Positions 1-9,879 of a DNA stretch of 64,000 nt are shown here, in pieces. How positions within the stretch are numbered: position 1 is the stretch's first letter; every line of letters starts with the position of its first letter. The stretch is from Egibacter sp. (GTDB taxonomy: Bacteria; Actinomycetota; Nitriliruptoria; Euzebyales; Egibacteraceae), in the NCBI GenBank assembly GCA_003553795.1, contig PWFH01000026.1:1-64000 (forward strand), given 5' to 3'. The notes beneath the pieces were generated by a model. The model was given only the letters and a program-made list of their open reading frames with translations. It made no database searches and was not told the DNA's origin. The position numbers were made by a program, and so were the translations under genes.

Positions 1-64
1 CGCAGCCAGCCGCGAGGATAGCAACGCCCCGCGGCCGCGGCAACGTCCTGCGCGCCCCCTCGTC

Positions 65-574
65 CTAGCGGCGGTCCTTCTTGGCCGGCACGACGACGAC
101 CGGGCACGGGCTGTGCTGGGAGACCTGCTGGCTCACCGAGCCGAGCAGCAGGCCCTTGAAGCCGCCCCGGCCCCGGGAGCCCACGACGATGAGGTCGGCG
201 GTGCGGGCGTAGTCGAGCAGGACGCGCGCGGGCTTGCGGTCGGAGACGATGACGGGCTCGACCTCGATGCCGGTCGTGTCGAGCTCGGTCACCATGCGGT
301 TGACCTCCTGCTCGGCGCGCATCCGGGCGTGCTCCCAGTTGAGCTCCCGCTGACGCTGGGCCTCGGCGCTGAGCTGCGGGTTCTGCGTCGCCCCGACGTA
401 GGAGGGCGAGTACGCCAGCGACGTCGCCATCGACGGCGTGGCCGGCTCGGTCGGGGGTTCGTAGACCCGCACGGCGACGAGTCGGGCGTTGCGGTTGCGG
501 GCCTCCTGGGCTGCCCACTCGAGAGCCCGACGTGAGTGCTCCGACCCGTCGATCCCGGCGACGATGACCTCCAT
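65..574 (-). CDS. Universal stress protein (UspA family)
   Basis: Single-domain universal stress protein of about 169 residues. The N-terminus has the Usp strand VIVAGIDGSEHSRRALEWAA, and the C-terminus carries the nucleotide-binding pattern G-x2-G-x9-G-S (GSRGRGG...LLLGSVS), so ATP binding is likely. A flexible insert of about 40 residues rich in Pro, Gln and Arg lies in the usual variable loop. The ATG at 574 is preferred because GAGGGG stands 8 nt upstream; a GTG three codons earlier has its ribosome-binding site too close. It is divergent from the acetyltransferase at 865, and Usp-acetyltransferase neighbourhoods are common in actinobacteria. The stress that triggers it cannot be read from the sequence. 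Confidence 0.9.
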   Translation of the reverse strand: MEVIVAGIDGSEHSRRALEWAAQEARNRNARLVAVRVYEPPTEPATPSMATSLAYSPSYVGATQNPQLSAEAQRQRELNWEHARMRAEQEVNRMVTELDTTGIEVEPVIVSDRKPARVLLDYARTADLIVVGSRGRGGFKGLLLGSVSQQVSQHSPCPVVVVPAKKDRR

Positions 575-722
575 GCCTTCCACCCCTCGGTGTTGCTGCT
601 CTCGTTGGCGTCGTGCTCGTACGGTGCGGGTGGGGTGACCGCTCGTCGCCCCACGTCGTATCTCCTTCCCAATCCTCCCGCTTCGTATGGGACCCTTCTT
701 CTGGAGAATCGGCAGCCGGTCG

Positions 723-741
723 GGTGGGGACAGTCCTCACC
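723..741. promoter_or_regulatory. Inverted repeat between divergent usp and GNAT genes
   Basis: GGTGGGGAC (723-731) and GTCCTCACC (733-741) form a nearly perfect 9-bp inverted repeat (one mismatch) around a single A. It lies in the 290-nt divergent region between usp and the acetyltransferase. It could be an operator half-site pair or a hairpin; no regulator is encoded next to it. Confidence 0.3.
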
Positions 742-828
742 GGCACGCTTTCCCGGGACGTTCGGCCGTGACAGTGGGACACGGGGGTGCCGGCAAGCCC
801 GGGAGGCTGGCTTGACGGCCGCGTCACG

Positions 829-864
829 TTGACGGTGTCGACGCGGTGGGTCACGCTCGGGACC
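829..864 (+). promoter_or_regulatory. Putative promoter of the GNAT gene, possibly leaderless
   Basis: TTGACG (829-834), 17 nt, then CACGCT (852-857), followed 7 nt later by the ATG at 865. The -10 box is imperfect. If used, the mRNA would start at or next to the start codon, which agrees with the lack of a Shine-Dalgarno sequence before 865. Confidence 0.35.
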
Positions 865-1746
865 ATGGCTCGCGACGTGGTCGAGGTCGAGTTGCGCGAT
901 GGCAGTCGCGCGCTCGTGCGGCCGATCCGCCCCGACGACAAGGAGCGGCTGCGGGTCGGGCTCGCCAAGCTCTCGCCGCAGTCGCGCTACCTGCGCTTCC
1001 ACACGCCGGTGGTCGAGCTCACCGAGGAACAGCTGCGCTACCTCACCGAGGTGGACTTCAAGACGCACGTCGCGTGGGTGGCCATCGACCCCTACGCGAT
1101 CGACGAGCCCGGGATGGGCGTCGCGCGCTACGTGCGCCTCGACGACGACGAGACCGTCGCCGAGGCGGCGATCACCGTCGCCGACGCCTACCAGGGCCGG
1201 GGGGTCGGCTCGCTGCTGCTCGGCATCCTCGCGCGCACCGCGCGCGAGAACGGCATCGAGACGTTCCGCAGCTACGTCCTCAGCGAGAACACGCCGATGC
1301 TGCGGATCTTCCAGCGGCTCGGGGCATCGATCATCACCCCCGAGGAGGACGCGAGCCTCGACGAGGGCGTGACGCGCATCGACCTGCCGCTGCCCGAGGA
1401 GGCCTCCGGGGTCGACGACGAGGTGCTGCGCAAGGTCCTGCGCCACGCGGCGACGCGTGACCTGCCACCGCTGCCGATCATCTCGCGACCGATCTGGCGT
1501 GAGCTGCGCCCTGCCGGCCTCGGCTCGGCCACGGCCAAGCGCCGTGGGGAGGGCTCGCGCAAGGAGACCGCGCAGGACGACACCGACGCGCAGGACGCCG
1601 ATGGCGAGCAGGGCCGCGACGACGGCCCGGTCGGCGAGCAGGCCCACGACCGTCGCTCTGACAGCGGTGACGCGGACGCGGGGGAGACGCCGGCCTCGTC
1701 AGCCGAGGACGACGAGGCCACCAACGCCTCCTCGGGGCCCGCCTAG
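865..1746 (+). CDS. GNAT-family N-acetyltransferase with acidic C-terminal tail
   Basis: About 293 residues. The GNAT fold occupies residues 1 to about 170: the acetyl-CoA loop is visible as YQGRGVGSLLLGILARTARENGI (Q/R-x-x-G-x-G/A motif), followed by the FRSYVLSENTPMLRIFQRLG strand-helix typical of GNAT enzymes. The last 90 or so residues are low-complexity, rich in Asp, Glu, Ala and Arg, and probably disordered. No cyclic-nucleotide domain is present, unlike the mycobacterial Pat enzyme. The substrate, small molecule or protein lysine, is not evident. The ATG at 865 is chosen because upstream in-frame starts give a non-conserved leader. The stop codon overlaps that of the convergent membrane gene within the tetranucleotide CTAG. 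Confidence 0.85.
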   Translation: MARDVVEVELRDGSRALVRPIRPDDKERLRVGLAKLSPQSRYLRFHTPVVELTEEQLRYLTEVDFKTHVAWVAIDPYAIDEPGMGVARYVRLDDDETVAEAAITVADAYQGRGVGSLLLGILARTARENGIETFRSYVLSENTPMLRIFQRLGASIITPEEDASLDEGVTRIDLPLPEEASGVDDEVLRKVLRHAATRDLPPLPIISRPIWRELRPAGLGSATAKRRGEGSRKETAQDDTDAQDADGEQGRDDGPVGEQAHDRRSDSGDADAGETPASSAEDDEATNASSGPA

Positions 1747-2132
1747 CCCGCCGGGGGATCGAGTGAGCCGCGCACGCCGGGCAGGGCGAGCGCGATGAGC
1801 CCCGCGGCGGCGAGCCCGATGCCGAGGAGGCTTCCGGCTCCCCGGAACGGCACCGCCGCGGCGAGCAGCGTGGCGGTGAGGACGACGAGGCCGAGCGCCC
1901 ATCCCCAGCGGCGGGCCCGCAGCAGTCCGACGGTCGCGGCGCCGAAGCCGGCGGCGGCCACGGCGAAGCCGATCGCGGCTTGCGGGACGACGGTGTCACC
2001 ACCGGGGCCGATCGCGTCGAGCAGCGGCACCGCCACGCCGGTGTGGGCGACGGCCATGAGGGCGGTGCCGACGGCGAGGACGGCGAGCAGGGCGACGGCG
2101 GTGCGGCGGGCCGCGCGGTCACGGGGACCCAT
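1743..2132 (-). CDS. Small four-helix integral membrane protein
   Basis: Hypothetical protein of 129 residues with four predicted hydrophobic helices (about residues 10-35, 50-70, 75-95 and 100-122) separated by short Arg/Gly loops. No catalytic motif is seen and I do not recognise a named family. It starts 26 nt after the stop of the cold-shock-like gene on the same strand, so the two probably form a short operon. Confidence 0.6.
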   Translation of the reverse strand: MGPRDRAARRTAVALLAVLAVGTALMAVAHTGVAVPLLDAIGPGGDTVVPQAAIGFAVAAAGFGAATVGLLRARRWGWALGLVVLTATLLAAAVPFRGAGSLLGIGLAAAGLIALALPGVRGSLDPPAG

Positions 2133-2158
2133 GGGCACGTGGCGGGTCGGCGTGGGGC

Positions 2159-2365
2159 TCAGAGGCTCACCAGCTGCAGCGCGGTGACCCGGCGCTGCTC
2201 GCCGCTGCCCTCGACGCTCACCCGGACGCGCTGGCCGAGCCGTAGGTCCCACAGGTGGGAGGCCGCGAAGGTCGCCGCGTCGAAGGAGAACTCCTCCTGG
2301 GAGTCGAGCAGCAGCGAGCCGCTGCCGGTCTGGGGATCGAAGTCCTTGATCGTGCCCTGCGGCAT
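2159..2365 (-). CDS. Cold-shock-domain-like small protein
   Basis: A 68-residue protein beginning MPQGTIKDFDPQTGSGSLLL, which matches the first strands of the OB-fold cold-shock domain (G-x-I/V-K-x-F...G-x-G). The second RNP motif (VFVH in classical Csp) is degenerate here (EEFSFDAATF), so nucleic-acid binding may be altered. The start is fixed by GGAGGG 4 nt before the ATG. A likely role is RNA or DNA chaperone or translation modulator; this follows from the family and is not shown by the sequence. Confidence 0.65.
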   Translation of the reverse strand: MPQGTIKDFDPQTGSGSLLLDSQEEFSFDAATFAASHLWDLRLGQRVRVSVEGSGEQRRVTALQLVSL

Positions 2366-2390
2366 GCTGCCCTCCTCGCTCGGCGAGCGC

Positions 2391-2396
2391 AGGCTA
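2391..2396 (-). promoter_or_regulatory. Putative -10 box of the cold-shock-like gene
   Basis: On the minus strand TAGCCT lies 25 nt upstream of the ATG at 2365, leaving room for a short leader with the GGAGGG site. No clear -35 box is seen. Confidence 0.4.
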
Positions 2397-2447
2397 GCGC
2401 AAGCGCGGCAACCTGGCCCGGGCGGTCGGCGGGCTCGCCGTGGGGAG

Positions 2448-2453
2448 TAGACT
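2448..2453 (+). promoter_or_regulatory. Putative -10 box of ddl
   Basis: TAGACT, matching the TAnnnT pattern seen upstream of many genes in this window, 29 nt before the ddl start. No recognisable -35. Confidence 0.4.
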
Positions 2454-2482
2454 CCCGCGCGTCCGACGTCGACGGGAGGCGT

Positions 2483-3589
2483 ATGCCCGCAGACCGGCTC
2501 AGGGTGCTCCTGCTCTACGGTGGGCGCTCCGCCGAGCACGGGGTGTCCTGCCTCTCGGCGCGGCACGTGCTCGACGCCGTCGACCGGCAGCGCTACGAGG
2601 TCACGACGGTCGGGATCACCCGGCAGGGTCGCTGGACGCTCGTCGACGACGCCCCGCTGACGGCCAACGGGGCGTTGCCCGAGGTGACCGAGGAGGGCGA
2701 GACCGTCGCGCTCGTGCACACCCGGCAGGGACCGCGGCTCGTGGCCTTCCGCGATGGGCTGACGGGCACCGAGCTCGGCCCCGTCGACGTGTGCTTCCCC
2801 GTCCTGCACGGCCCCTACGGCGAGGACGGCACGGTCCAGGGGCTGCTCGCGAGCCTCGGCGTGCCCTACGTCGGCGCCGACGTCGCCTCGAGCGCGGTGG
2901 GCATCGACAAGCGGCAGATGAAGAACGTCTTCAAGGCCCGGGGGCTACCGCAGACGTCCTACCTCGCCGTGCGGCGAGCGGCCTGGGAGCACGACCGGGG
3001 CCTGGTCCTCGAGGACGTCGAGGCTGCCCTCGACTACCCGGTGTTCACGAAGCCGAGCCGCCAGGGCAGCTCGATCGGCATCACGAAGTGCCGGAGCCGC
3101 GAGGATCTCATCGCCGGTGTCGAGGAGGCCTTCGCCCACGATCGCGTCGCCATCGTCGAGGCGGGCGTCGTCGGTGCGCGCGAGCTCGAGTGCGGGGTCC
3201 TCGGCAACGCCGAGATCGAGGTGACGCTGCCCGGCGAGGTCCGCACCTCGAAGGACTTCTACGACTTCGAGGGCAAGTACCTCGACGCCGGCCTCGAGCT
3301 CGACTGCCCCGCCCGGGTCGACGACGAGGTGCTCGAGACCTGCCGGAGCTATGCCCGCGAGGCCTATCTCGCGATCGGGGCCCGGGGGATGGCGCGCGTC
3401 GACTTCTTCTACCTCGAGGACACCGGTGAGGTCCTCGTCAACGAGATCAACACCATTCCGGGGTTCACCCCGGCGTCGATGTTCCCGCGGGTGTGGGCCC
3501 AGCAGGGGCTCGACGGCCCGGCCCTCGTCACCCGCCTGCTCGACCTCGCCTGTGAGGCTGCCGAGACCGATGCCCGCTTCGCCCCGTGA
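2483..3589 (+). CDS. ddl: D-alanine--D-alanine ligase
   Basis: ATP-dependent ligase making D-Ala-D-Ala for peptidoglycan. The 368-residue length is normal. Visible signatures are the N-terminal GGRSAEHGVS (family GGxSxEhEVS; the E equivalent to E. coli DdlB Glu15 is kept, the next acidic residue is Gly), HGPYGEDGTVQGLL, the ATP-grasp segment KPSRQGSSIGITK, and the metal-binding C-terminal NEINTIPGFTPASMFPRVW. The start at 2483 follows GGGAGG with short 3-nt spacing; longer in-frame extensions lack family similarity. It is convergent with the RAM-domain gene, only 7 nt away. Confidence 0.95.
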   Translation: MPADRLRVLLLYGGRSAEHGVSCLSARHVLDAVDRQRYEVTTVGITRQGRWTLVDDAPLTANGALPEVTEEGETVALVHTRQGPRLVAFRDGLTGTELGPVDVCFPVLHGPYGEDGTVQGLLASLGVPYVGADVASSAVGIDKRQMKNVFKARGLPQTSYLAVRRAAWEHDRGLVLEDVEAALDYPVFTKPSRQGSSIGITKCRSREDLIAGVEEAFAHDRVAIVEAGVVGARELECGVLGNAEIEVTLPGEVRTSKDFYDFEGKYLDAGLELDCPARVDDEVLETCRSYAREAYLAIGARGMARVDFFYLEDTGEVLVNEINTIPGFTPASMFPRVWAQQGLDGPALVTRLLDLACEAAETDARFAP

Positions 3590-3596
3590 GCCGGTG

Positions 3597-3830
3597 CTAG
3601 AGCCGCACGATCGGACAGGTCAGGGTCCGATCGATGCCGTCGACCGCTTGGATGCGCGCCACGACCATGCGCCCGAGCTCGTCGACGTCGGCTGCGTGGG
3701 CCCGAACGATGACGTCGTAGGGCCCGGTGACGTCCTCGGCGGCCTCGACGCCCTCGATCTGCGCGATCTCCTCGGCGACCTTCGCGGCCTTGCCGACCTC
3801 GGTGAGGATGAGGATGTACGCCGCGACCAT
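3597..3830 (-). CDS. Stand-alone Lrp/AsnC ligand-binding (RAM) domain protein
   Basis: A 77-residue protein consisting only of the RAM fold of Lrp/AsnC regulators (AYILILTEVGKAAKVAEEIAQ...VTGPYDVIVRAHAADVDELGRMVVARIQAVDGIDRTLT). There is no helix-turn-helix, so it cannot bind DNA alone. Stand-alone RAM proteins bind amino acids or partner with full-length Lrp regulators. It commonly sits near thiL in actinobacteria, as here. GGAGG with 5-nt spacing supports the ATG at 3830. Confidence 0.9.
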   Translation of the reverse strand: MVAAYILILTEVGKAAKVAEEIAQIEGVEAAEDVTGPYDVIVRAHAADVDELGRMVVARIQAVDGIDRTLTCPIVRL

Positions 3831-3878
3831 GCCGTCCTCCTCGCTGTCGTGCCGCCGCGTGCGCGGCGCCTGCCGTCC

Positions 3879-3894
3879 ATCGTAGGGATCGTAG
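3879..3894. repeat. Short direct repeat between divergent genes
   Basis: ATCGTAG occurs twice (3879-3885 and 3888-3894) in the gap between the divergent RAM-domain gene and the phosphoribosyltransferase. Read on the minus strand each copy contains TACGAT, which fits the local -10 pattern, so it may be a promoter with a duplicated core. Confidence 0.3.
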
Positions 3895-3940
3895 AGCCGG
3901 ACCGATCGTGTCAGCCCCGCCTCGCCCTGGAGCCTGCCCC

Positions 3941-4597
3941 ATGATCTTCACCGATCGCACCGACGCCGGCCGTCAGCTCGCTGACGCGCTCGCCGAGGAA
4001 CCCGCCATCCGCGATGCGGACCGTGTCCGCGTGCTCGCGGTGCCGCGGGGCGGCCTGCCCGTGGCCGTCGAGGTCGCCCGCGCGCTCGGCGTGCCGCTCG
4101 ACGTCTCGGTGGCGCGCACCCTGCGCGCGCCCCACGACCCCGACATCGCCTTCGGCGCGGTCGCGGCCGACGGCTACGTCCACATCGACGAGGACGAGGT
4201 CGAGCGCCTCGGGCTGAGCCGCGAGGAGATCGACGCCGAGGTCGAGGACCGCCGGCGGCGCATCTCGCGGCGCATGGGGATCTTCCGCGAGGTCCTCGAC
4301 CCCGTCGACCTCGAGGGGGCGATCGTCATCGTCGTCGACGACGGCATCGCCACGGGAGCGACCGCGATGATGGCCTGCGGCATGGCGCGTCGCGCCGGCG
4401 CGGCGGAGGTCGTCGTCGCAGTGCCCGTCGCTCCCGAGGACGCCGAGGACCGGCTGGCCGAGTGGGCCGACCGCACCCTCGTGCTCACGACCCCGGCGGA
4501 GTTCCTCGCGGTGAGCCAGGCCTATCAGGACTACACCCAGCTCACCGACGAGGAGATCCTCGACCTCCTCGCCTCGGCTGCCGCGGTGGGGTCGTAG
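3941..4597 (+). CDS. Phosphoribosyltransferase family protein
   Basis: Type I phosphoribosyltransferase fold, 218 residues. The PRPP-binding loop is clear (VIVVDDGIATGATAMMA, about residues 128-144), and the N-terminal half holds the PRGGLPVAVEVARALGVPLDV segment seen in predicted PRTases of this class. The base acceptor is not identifiable. The ATG at 3941 is preferred over a GTG at 3908 because GGAG lies 8 nt upstream. It has no obvious operon partner upstream; thiL follows after 64 nt. Confidence 0.85.
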   Translation: MIFTDRTDAGRQLADALAEEPAIRDADRVRVLAVPRGGLPVAVEVARALGVPLDVSVARTLRAPHDPDIAFGAVAADGYVHIDEDEVERLGLSREEIDAEVEDRRRRISRRMGIFREVLDPVDLEGAIVIVVDDGIATGATAMMACGMARRAGAAEVVVAVPVAPEDAEDRLAEWADRTLVLTTPAEFLAVSQAYQDYTQLTDEEILDLLASAAAVGS

Positions 4598-4661
4598 CCG
4601 CGATGCCCGGGGGGCGGGCCCGCGAGGCGCTCGATGCCAGGTCCCCACGGGTCGCGGCCGC

Positions 4662-5699
4662 GTGATCGCCGAGTTCGCCCTCATCGAGCGTCTCGGGCGC
4701 TGGCTCGCCGGCCGCGGTGACGGCGTCGAGGTCGGTCACGGCGACGACGCCGCCGTGCTCGCGATCGACGGCCAGGCCGTCCTCGCCGTCGACGCCCTCG
4801 TCGAGGGTCGCCACTGGGATCCGGCGATCTCCTCGCCCCGCGACGTCGGCTGGAAGGCCGTCGCGGTCAACGTCAGCGACGTCGCGGCGATGGGTGCGAA
4901 GCCGGTCGCCGCCGTGGTCGCGCTGCACGAGCCGGCCCCGGTCGCGCTCGCCGAGGTCGAGGCGTGCTACGAGGGCATGGCCGAGGCTGCGGCCCGCTGG
5001 GGCGTGGCCCTCGTGGGCGGCGACACCGTCGAGGCGCCCTGCCGGGCCGTCGACCTCGCGATCCTCGGCGAGGTCGCGCCGGGTGCGGCGGTGACGCGGG
5101 GTGGGGCCGCGCCGGGGCAGCGGCTGGTCTGCGTCGGCGCGCTCGGGGCCGCCGCCGCGGGGCTCGCGCTCGCCCGGGCGGGCCTCGCGCCGCCGGCGGG
5201 CGCCGACCGGGCCGACGCCGCCTCGGGGGGCACCTCGCTGCCGCAGGCCGCAGGGCTGCTCGCGGCCCATCGCCGGCCACGGGCGCTGCCGGCGGCCGGT
5301 GCGGCCCTCGCCGCGCACGGCGCGACGGCGATGCTCGACGTCTCCGACGGGCTCGGCGCCGACCTCACGCGGCTGTGCGTCGCCTCGGGGGTCAGCGCGC
5401 GCCTCGAGGCCGAGGCTCTGCCGATCGCCGAGGGGGTCGCTGCAGCGGCGCGGGCCCTCGGCGTCGATGCGCTCGACCTCGCCTGCCGGGGCGGGGAGGA
5501 CTTCGCGCTGCTCGCAGCGCTTCCCGCTGAGCGTGCCGAGGCGGCCGTCGCCGCGGCGGCCGAGGCCGAGGCGGGCGTGCCCGCGGCGGTCATCGGCTGG
5601 CTCGGCAGCCATGATCCGGAGACGCCGGTGCGTCTCGTCGTCGACGGCGTCGAGCGTAGGCTCGGCACCTCGGGCTACGAGCACTTCACGCCGAGTTGA
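4662..5699 (+). CDS. thiL: Thiamine-monophosphate kinase
   Basis: ThiL phosphorylates thiamine monophosphate to the active cofactor thiamine diphosphate using ATP. The 345-residue protein has the AIR-synthase-like fold. Visible features are VGHGDDAAVL near the N-terminus (Mg/ATP binding), VDALVEGRHWD, the NVSDVAAMGAKP signature (about residues 71-82), GGDTV, and the C-terminal LDVSDGLGADLTRL with GGEDF. A low-complexity Ala/Gly stretch sits in the middle. The GTG at 4662 gives the family N-terminus. Confidence 0.93.
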   Translation: MIAEFALIERLGRWLAGRGDGVEVGHGDDAAVLAIDGQAVLAVDALVEGRHWDPAISSPRDVGWKAVAVNVSDVAAMGAKPVAAVVALHEPAPVALAEVEACYEGMAEAAARWGVALVGGDTVEAPCRAVDLAILGEVAPGAAVTRGGAAPGQRLVCVGALGAAAAGLALARAGLAPPAGADRADAASGGTSLPQAAGLLAAHRRPRALPAAGAALAAHGATAMLDVSDGLGADLTRLCVASGVSARLEAEALPIAEGVAAAARALGVDALDLACRGGEDFALLAALPAERAEAAVAAAAEAEAGVPAAVIGWLGSHDPETPVRLVVDGVERRLGTSGYEHFTPS

Positions 5700-5787
5700 C
5701 CCCCTGCGTGGCCGGGCGGCTGCGCGGGCAGGCTCGCCGCCACGCCACGCCGGCAGGCCGAGGGAGGCCGGGCGAGGACAAGGAGGC

Positions 5788-6477
5788 ATGGTGCAGGGTT
5801 CATCGAGTGCGTTGCGACGGCGCTGGCGCGGCCTGGCGCGCCACCTGGGTGCGACGTCGACCGGCGCCGACGCGATCCTCGGGATGCTCGTCAGCCGCTA
5901 CACCGAGCCCCACCGGCGCTACCACACCCTTCACCACGTCAACGACGTCCTCGACGGCATCGACCGACTCGGCGGGGCGGGCGAGCCCCTCGAGCATCCG
6001 CACGCCACCGCGCTCGCGGCGTGGTTCCACGACGTGATCTACGAGCCCGGTGACCCACACAACGTCGCGCGGTCGGCGCAGCTGGCGACCGAGGCGCTCG
6101 CGGGCGGTGGGGTCGACGGGCCCATCGTCGAGCGCACCGCCGCGCTGGTGCTCACCACCGAGCACCACATCCCCGACGGCCCCGATGCCGCGGTGCTCTG
6201 CGACGCCGATCTCGCCGTGCTCGGCCGGGAGCGTCGCGCCTATCTGCGCTACGCCCGGCAGATCCGCGAGGAGCACGAGCACCTCGACGACGTCGCCTAC
6301 CGCGCCGGGCGCCGGGAGGTGCTGCGCAGCCTGCTCGAGCGGCCGCTGCCGTACCACACCGCGACGATGCGCGAGGAGCGCGGCGCGCGCGTGCGGCCCA
6401 ACCTCCTCGACGAGCTCGAGCGGCTCAGCGACGACGGGCGCCCGGTCGGCGAAGCCCTGCGCGACGTAGCGCGCTGA
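5788..6477 (+). CDS. HD-domain phosphohydrolase (COG4339 type)
   Basis: Predicted metal-dependent phosphohydrolase of 229 residues. The pattern YHTLHHVNDVL, then AAWFHDVIYEPGDPHNVARSA (about residues 75-95), then LTTEHH and CDADLAVLG, matches the stand-alone HD proteins of COG4339; the His and Asp residues supply the metal ligands. The substrate is unknown. AGGAGG (5781-5786) is only 1 nt from the ATG and 4 nt from the following GTG, so either codon may start translation. Its 3' end overlaps the antisense DUF4031 gene by 53 nt. Confidence 0.85.
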   Translation: MVQGSSSALRRRWRGLARHLGATSTGADAILGMLVSRYTEPHRRYHTLHHVNDVLDGIDRLGGAGEPLEHPHATALAAWFHDVIYEPGDPHNVARSAQLATEALAGGGVDGPIVERTAALVLTTEHHIPDGPDAAVLCDADLAVLGRERRAYLRYARQIREEHEHLDDVAYRAGRREVLRSLLERPLPYHTATMREERGARVRPNLLDELERLSDDGRPVGEALRDVAR

Positions 6478-6691
6478 CGAGCTGGCGGCTGCTCACCGGG
6501 GTCGCGCCGAGGGAGAGCGCGTGAGCACGCAGCTCGCTGGGGACGTCGTAGTGGTCGCCCTGGAAGTGCTCCCGACGCAGGCCGAGCCGGGCGGCGAAGT
6601 CATGGAGCTCGCCGTGGCTCACGTCGCTCGCGAGGTGGGCCCAGCGCCGGCCGCGCCATCGCCAGACCGCAGGGTCGACGAGGACGGCCAA
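6425..6691 (-). CDS. DUF4031 domain protein
   Basis: An 88-residue protein that matches the DUF4031 pattern: VLVDPAVW...GRRWAHLASD near the N-terminus, then GDHYDVP, and LGATPVSSRQLVSALRRAGLR at the end. Function is unknown. The start is a TTG 7 nt downstream of the rpmB stop, so it is probably translated by coupling to rpmB, its operon partner. No other start lies between the two genes. Confidence 0.75.
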   Translation of the reverse strand: MAVLVDPAVWRWRGRRWAHLASDVSHGELHDFAARLGLRREHFQGDHYDVPSELRAHALSLGATPVSSRQLVSALRRAGLRRPGARRR

Positions 6692-6698
6692 GGCGGCC

Positions 6699-6902
6699 TC
6701 AGGCGGTGCGCTGCGGAGGGCGCTGCACCTTGCCGGCCTTGAGGCAGGAGGTGCAGACGTTGGCGCGGCGCACTCCGCCGTTCTCCCAGATGCGGATGCG
6801 CTGCACGTTGGGGCTCCAGCGACGCTTGCTGCGGCGGTGCGAGAAGCTCACCTGGTAGTTGAAGGTCGGCTTCTTCGCGCAGATCTCACAGACGGCAGGC
6901 AT
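6699..6902 (-). CDS. rpmB: 50S ribosomal protein L28 (zinc-binding form)
   Basis: L28, 67 residues, a basic large-subunit protein. CEIC near the N-terminus and CTSC near the C-terminus give the four cysteines of the zinc-binding (C+) paralogue. HRRSKRRWSPNVQ is the family core. Zinc-binding ribosomal proteins are often paired with zinc-free copies controlled by Zur; no Zur box is evident here. Divergent from recG. Confidence 0.95.
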   Translation of the reverse strand: MPAVCEICAKKPTFNYQVSFSHRRSKRRWSPNVQRIRIWENGGVRRANVCTSCLKAGKVQRPPQRTA

Positions 6903-7016
6903 GGCGTGGCATCCCTCGGTTGGCGCAGCGTCGGGGCTCGGTGCTCCTCGTCTGCCGTCTCGGGGCGCCCGGCGCAGGCACGCGTCGGGACTGGCCGCTC
7001 GAGCGGCAACCCGCGC

Positions 7017-7022
7017 AGCGTA
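7017..7022 (-). promoter_or_regulatory. rpmB: Putative -10 box of rpmB
   Basis: TACGCT on the minus strand, about 115 nt upstream of the rpmB start. It fits the window-wide TAnnnT pattern; no -35 box is clear. Confidence 0.3.
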
Positions 7023-7092
7023 GCCCGTCACGACGCGCGGTGCCACCTGCGCGGCGCGCCCGGGCCTGCCGATCGTGCGCGGCGTCGCGCTC

Positions 7093-7098
7093 TACACT
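7093..7098 (+). promoter_or_regulatory. recG: Putative -10 box of recG
   Basis: TACACT, predicting transcription start near 7105. This is downstream of the in-frame GTG at 7040, so that GTG would not be on this transcript. Confidence 0.4.
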
Positions 7099-7153
7099 GC
7101 CGCCCAGCCCGCCCCTGCGAGCCACCGGCCGCTCTCGACCGAGGAGGCCCACG

Positions 7154-9267
<2,114 letters not shown>

Positions 9268-9268
<1 letters not shown>

Positions 9269-9879
9269 TGCCCCGGGTCATCGCCGGCGCGCTCGGCGGG
9301 CGGCGCTTCGCCGCCCCCTCCGGCGAGGCCACCCGTCCCACCGCCGAGCGGGTGCGCGAGGCGCTCTTCAGCGCGCTCGCCGCCGACCTGCCCGACGCCG
9401 TCGTCCTCGACCTCTTCGCCGGCTCGGGGGCGCTGGCGATCGAGGCGCTCTCGCGCGGGGCCTCCCGCGCGGTCCTCGTCGAGTCGGGTCGGCGCGCCGT
9501 CGCGGTGATCCGGCGCAACCTCGGCGACCTCGGCCTCGACGAGCCCGCGGGTCGCGCGCTCGTGCGCGGCGTCGCTGCGCGGGCGTTCTGCGCCGCGCCG
9601 GAGGGCGGGCCCTTCGACGTCGTGCTCGCCGATCCGCCCTACGACCTGCCGGCCGAGGCCCTGGCCGCCTGCGTCGGCGACCTCGCCGCGGCGGGTGCGC
9701 TGCGCCCTGGCGCGCGCGTCGTGCTCGAGCGCGACCGCCGGGGGGTCGAGGCGCTCGAGGCCGCCCGGCCGCCTGCGGTGGCGCCCGAGCGGGTCCGGGC
9801 CTACGGTGACACCGTGCTCGTGTGGTGGCGCGCGAGCGACGAGGTCCCAGGCGAAGCGAGGGGAGACCCGCCGACGTGA
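9268..9879 (+). CDS. rsmD: 16S rRNA (guanine-N2)-methyltransferase RsmD
   Basis: RsmD makes m2G966 in 16S rRNA using S-adenosylmethionine. The 203-residue protein has the Rossmann motif VLDLFAGSGALAIEALSRGA and the catalytic LADPPYD motif. The family start IAGALGGRRF is present. It is translationally coupled to recG by TGATG, and its end overlaps coaD by GTGA. The recG-rsmD-coaD order is common in actinobacteria. Confidence 0.94.

Noticed and set aside
1-64. Left edge before usp
   Set aside because: Only 64 nt with no readable gene, motif or hairpin I could support.
2483-2540. Ddl GGRSAEHGVS as a broken active site
   Set aside because: The residue equivalent to DdlB Glu15 is present; only the following acidic residue is Gly, and all other catalytic motifs are intact.
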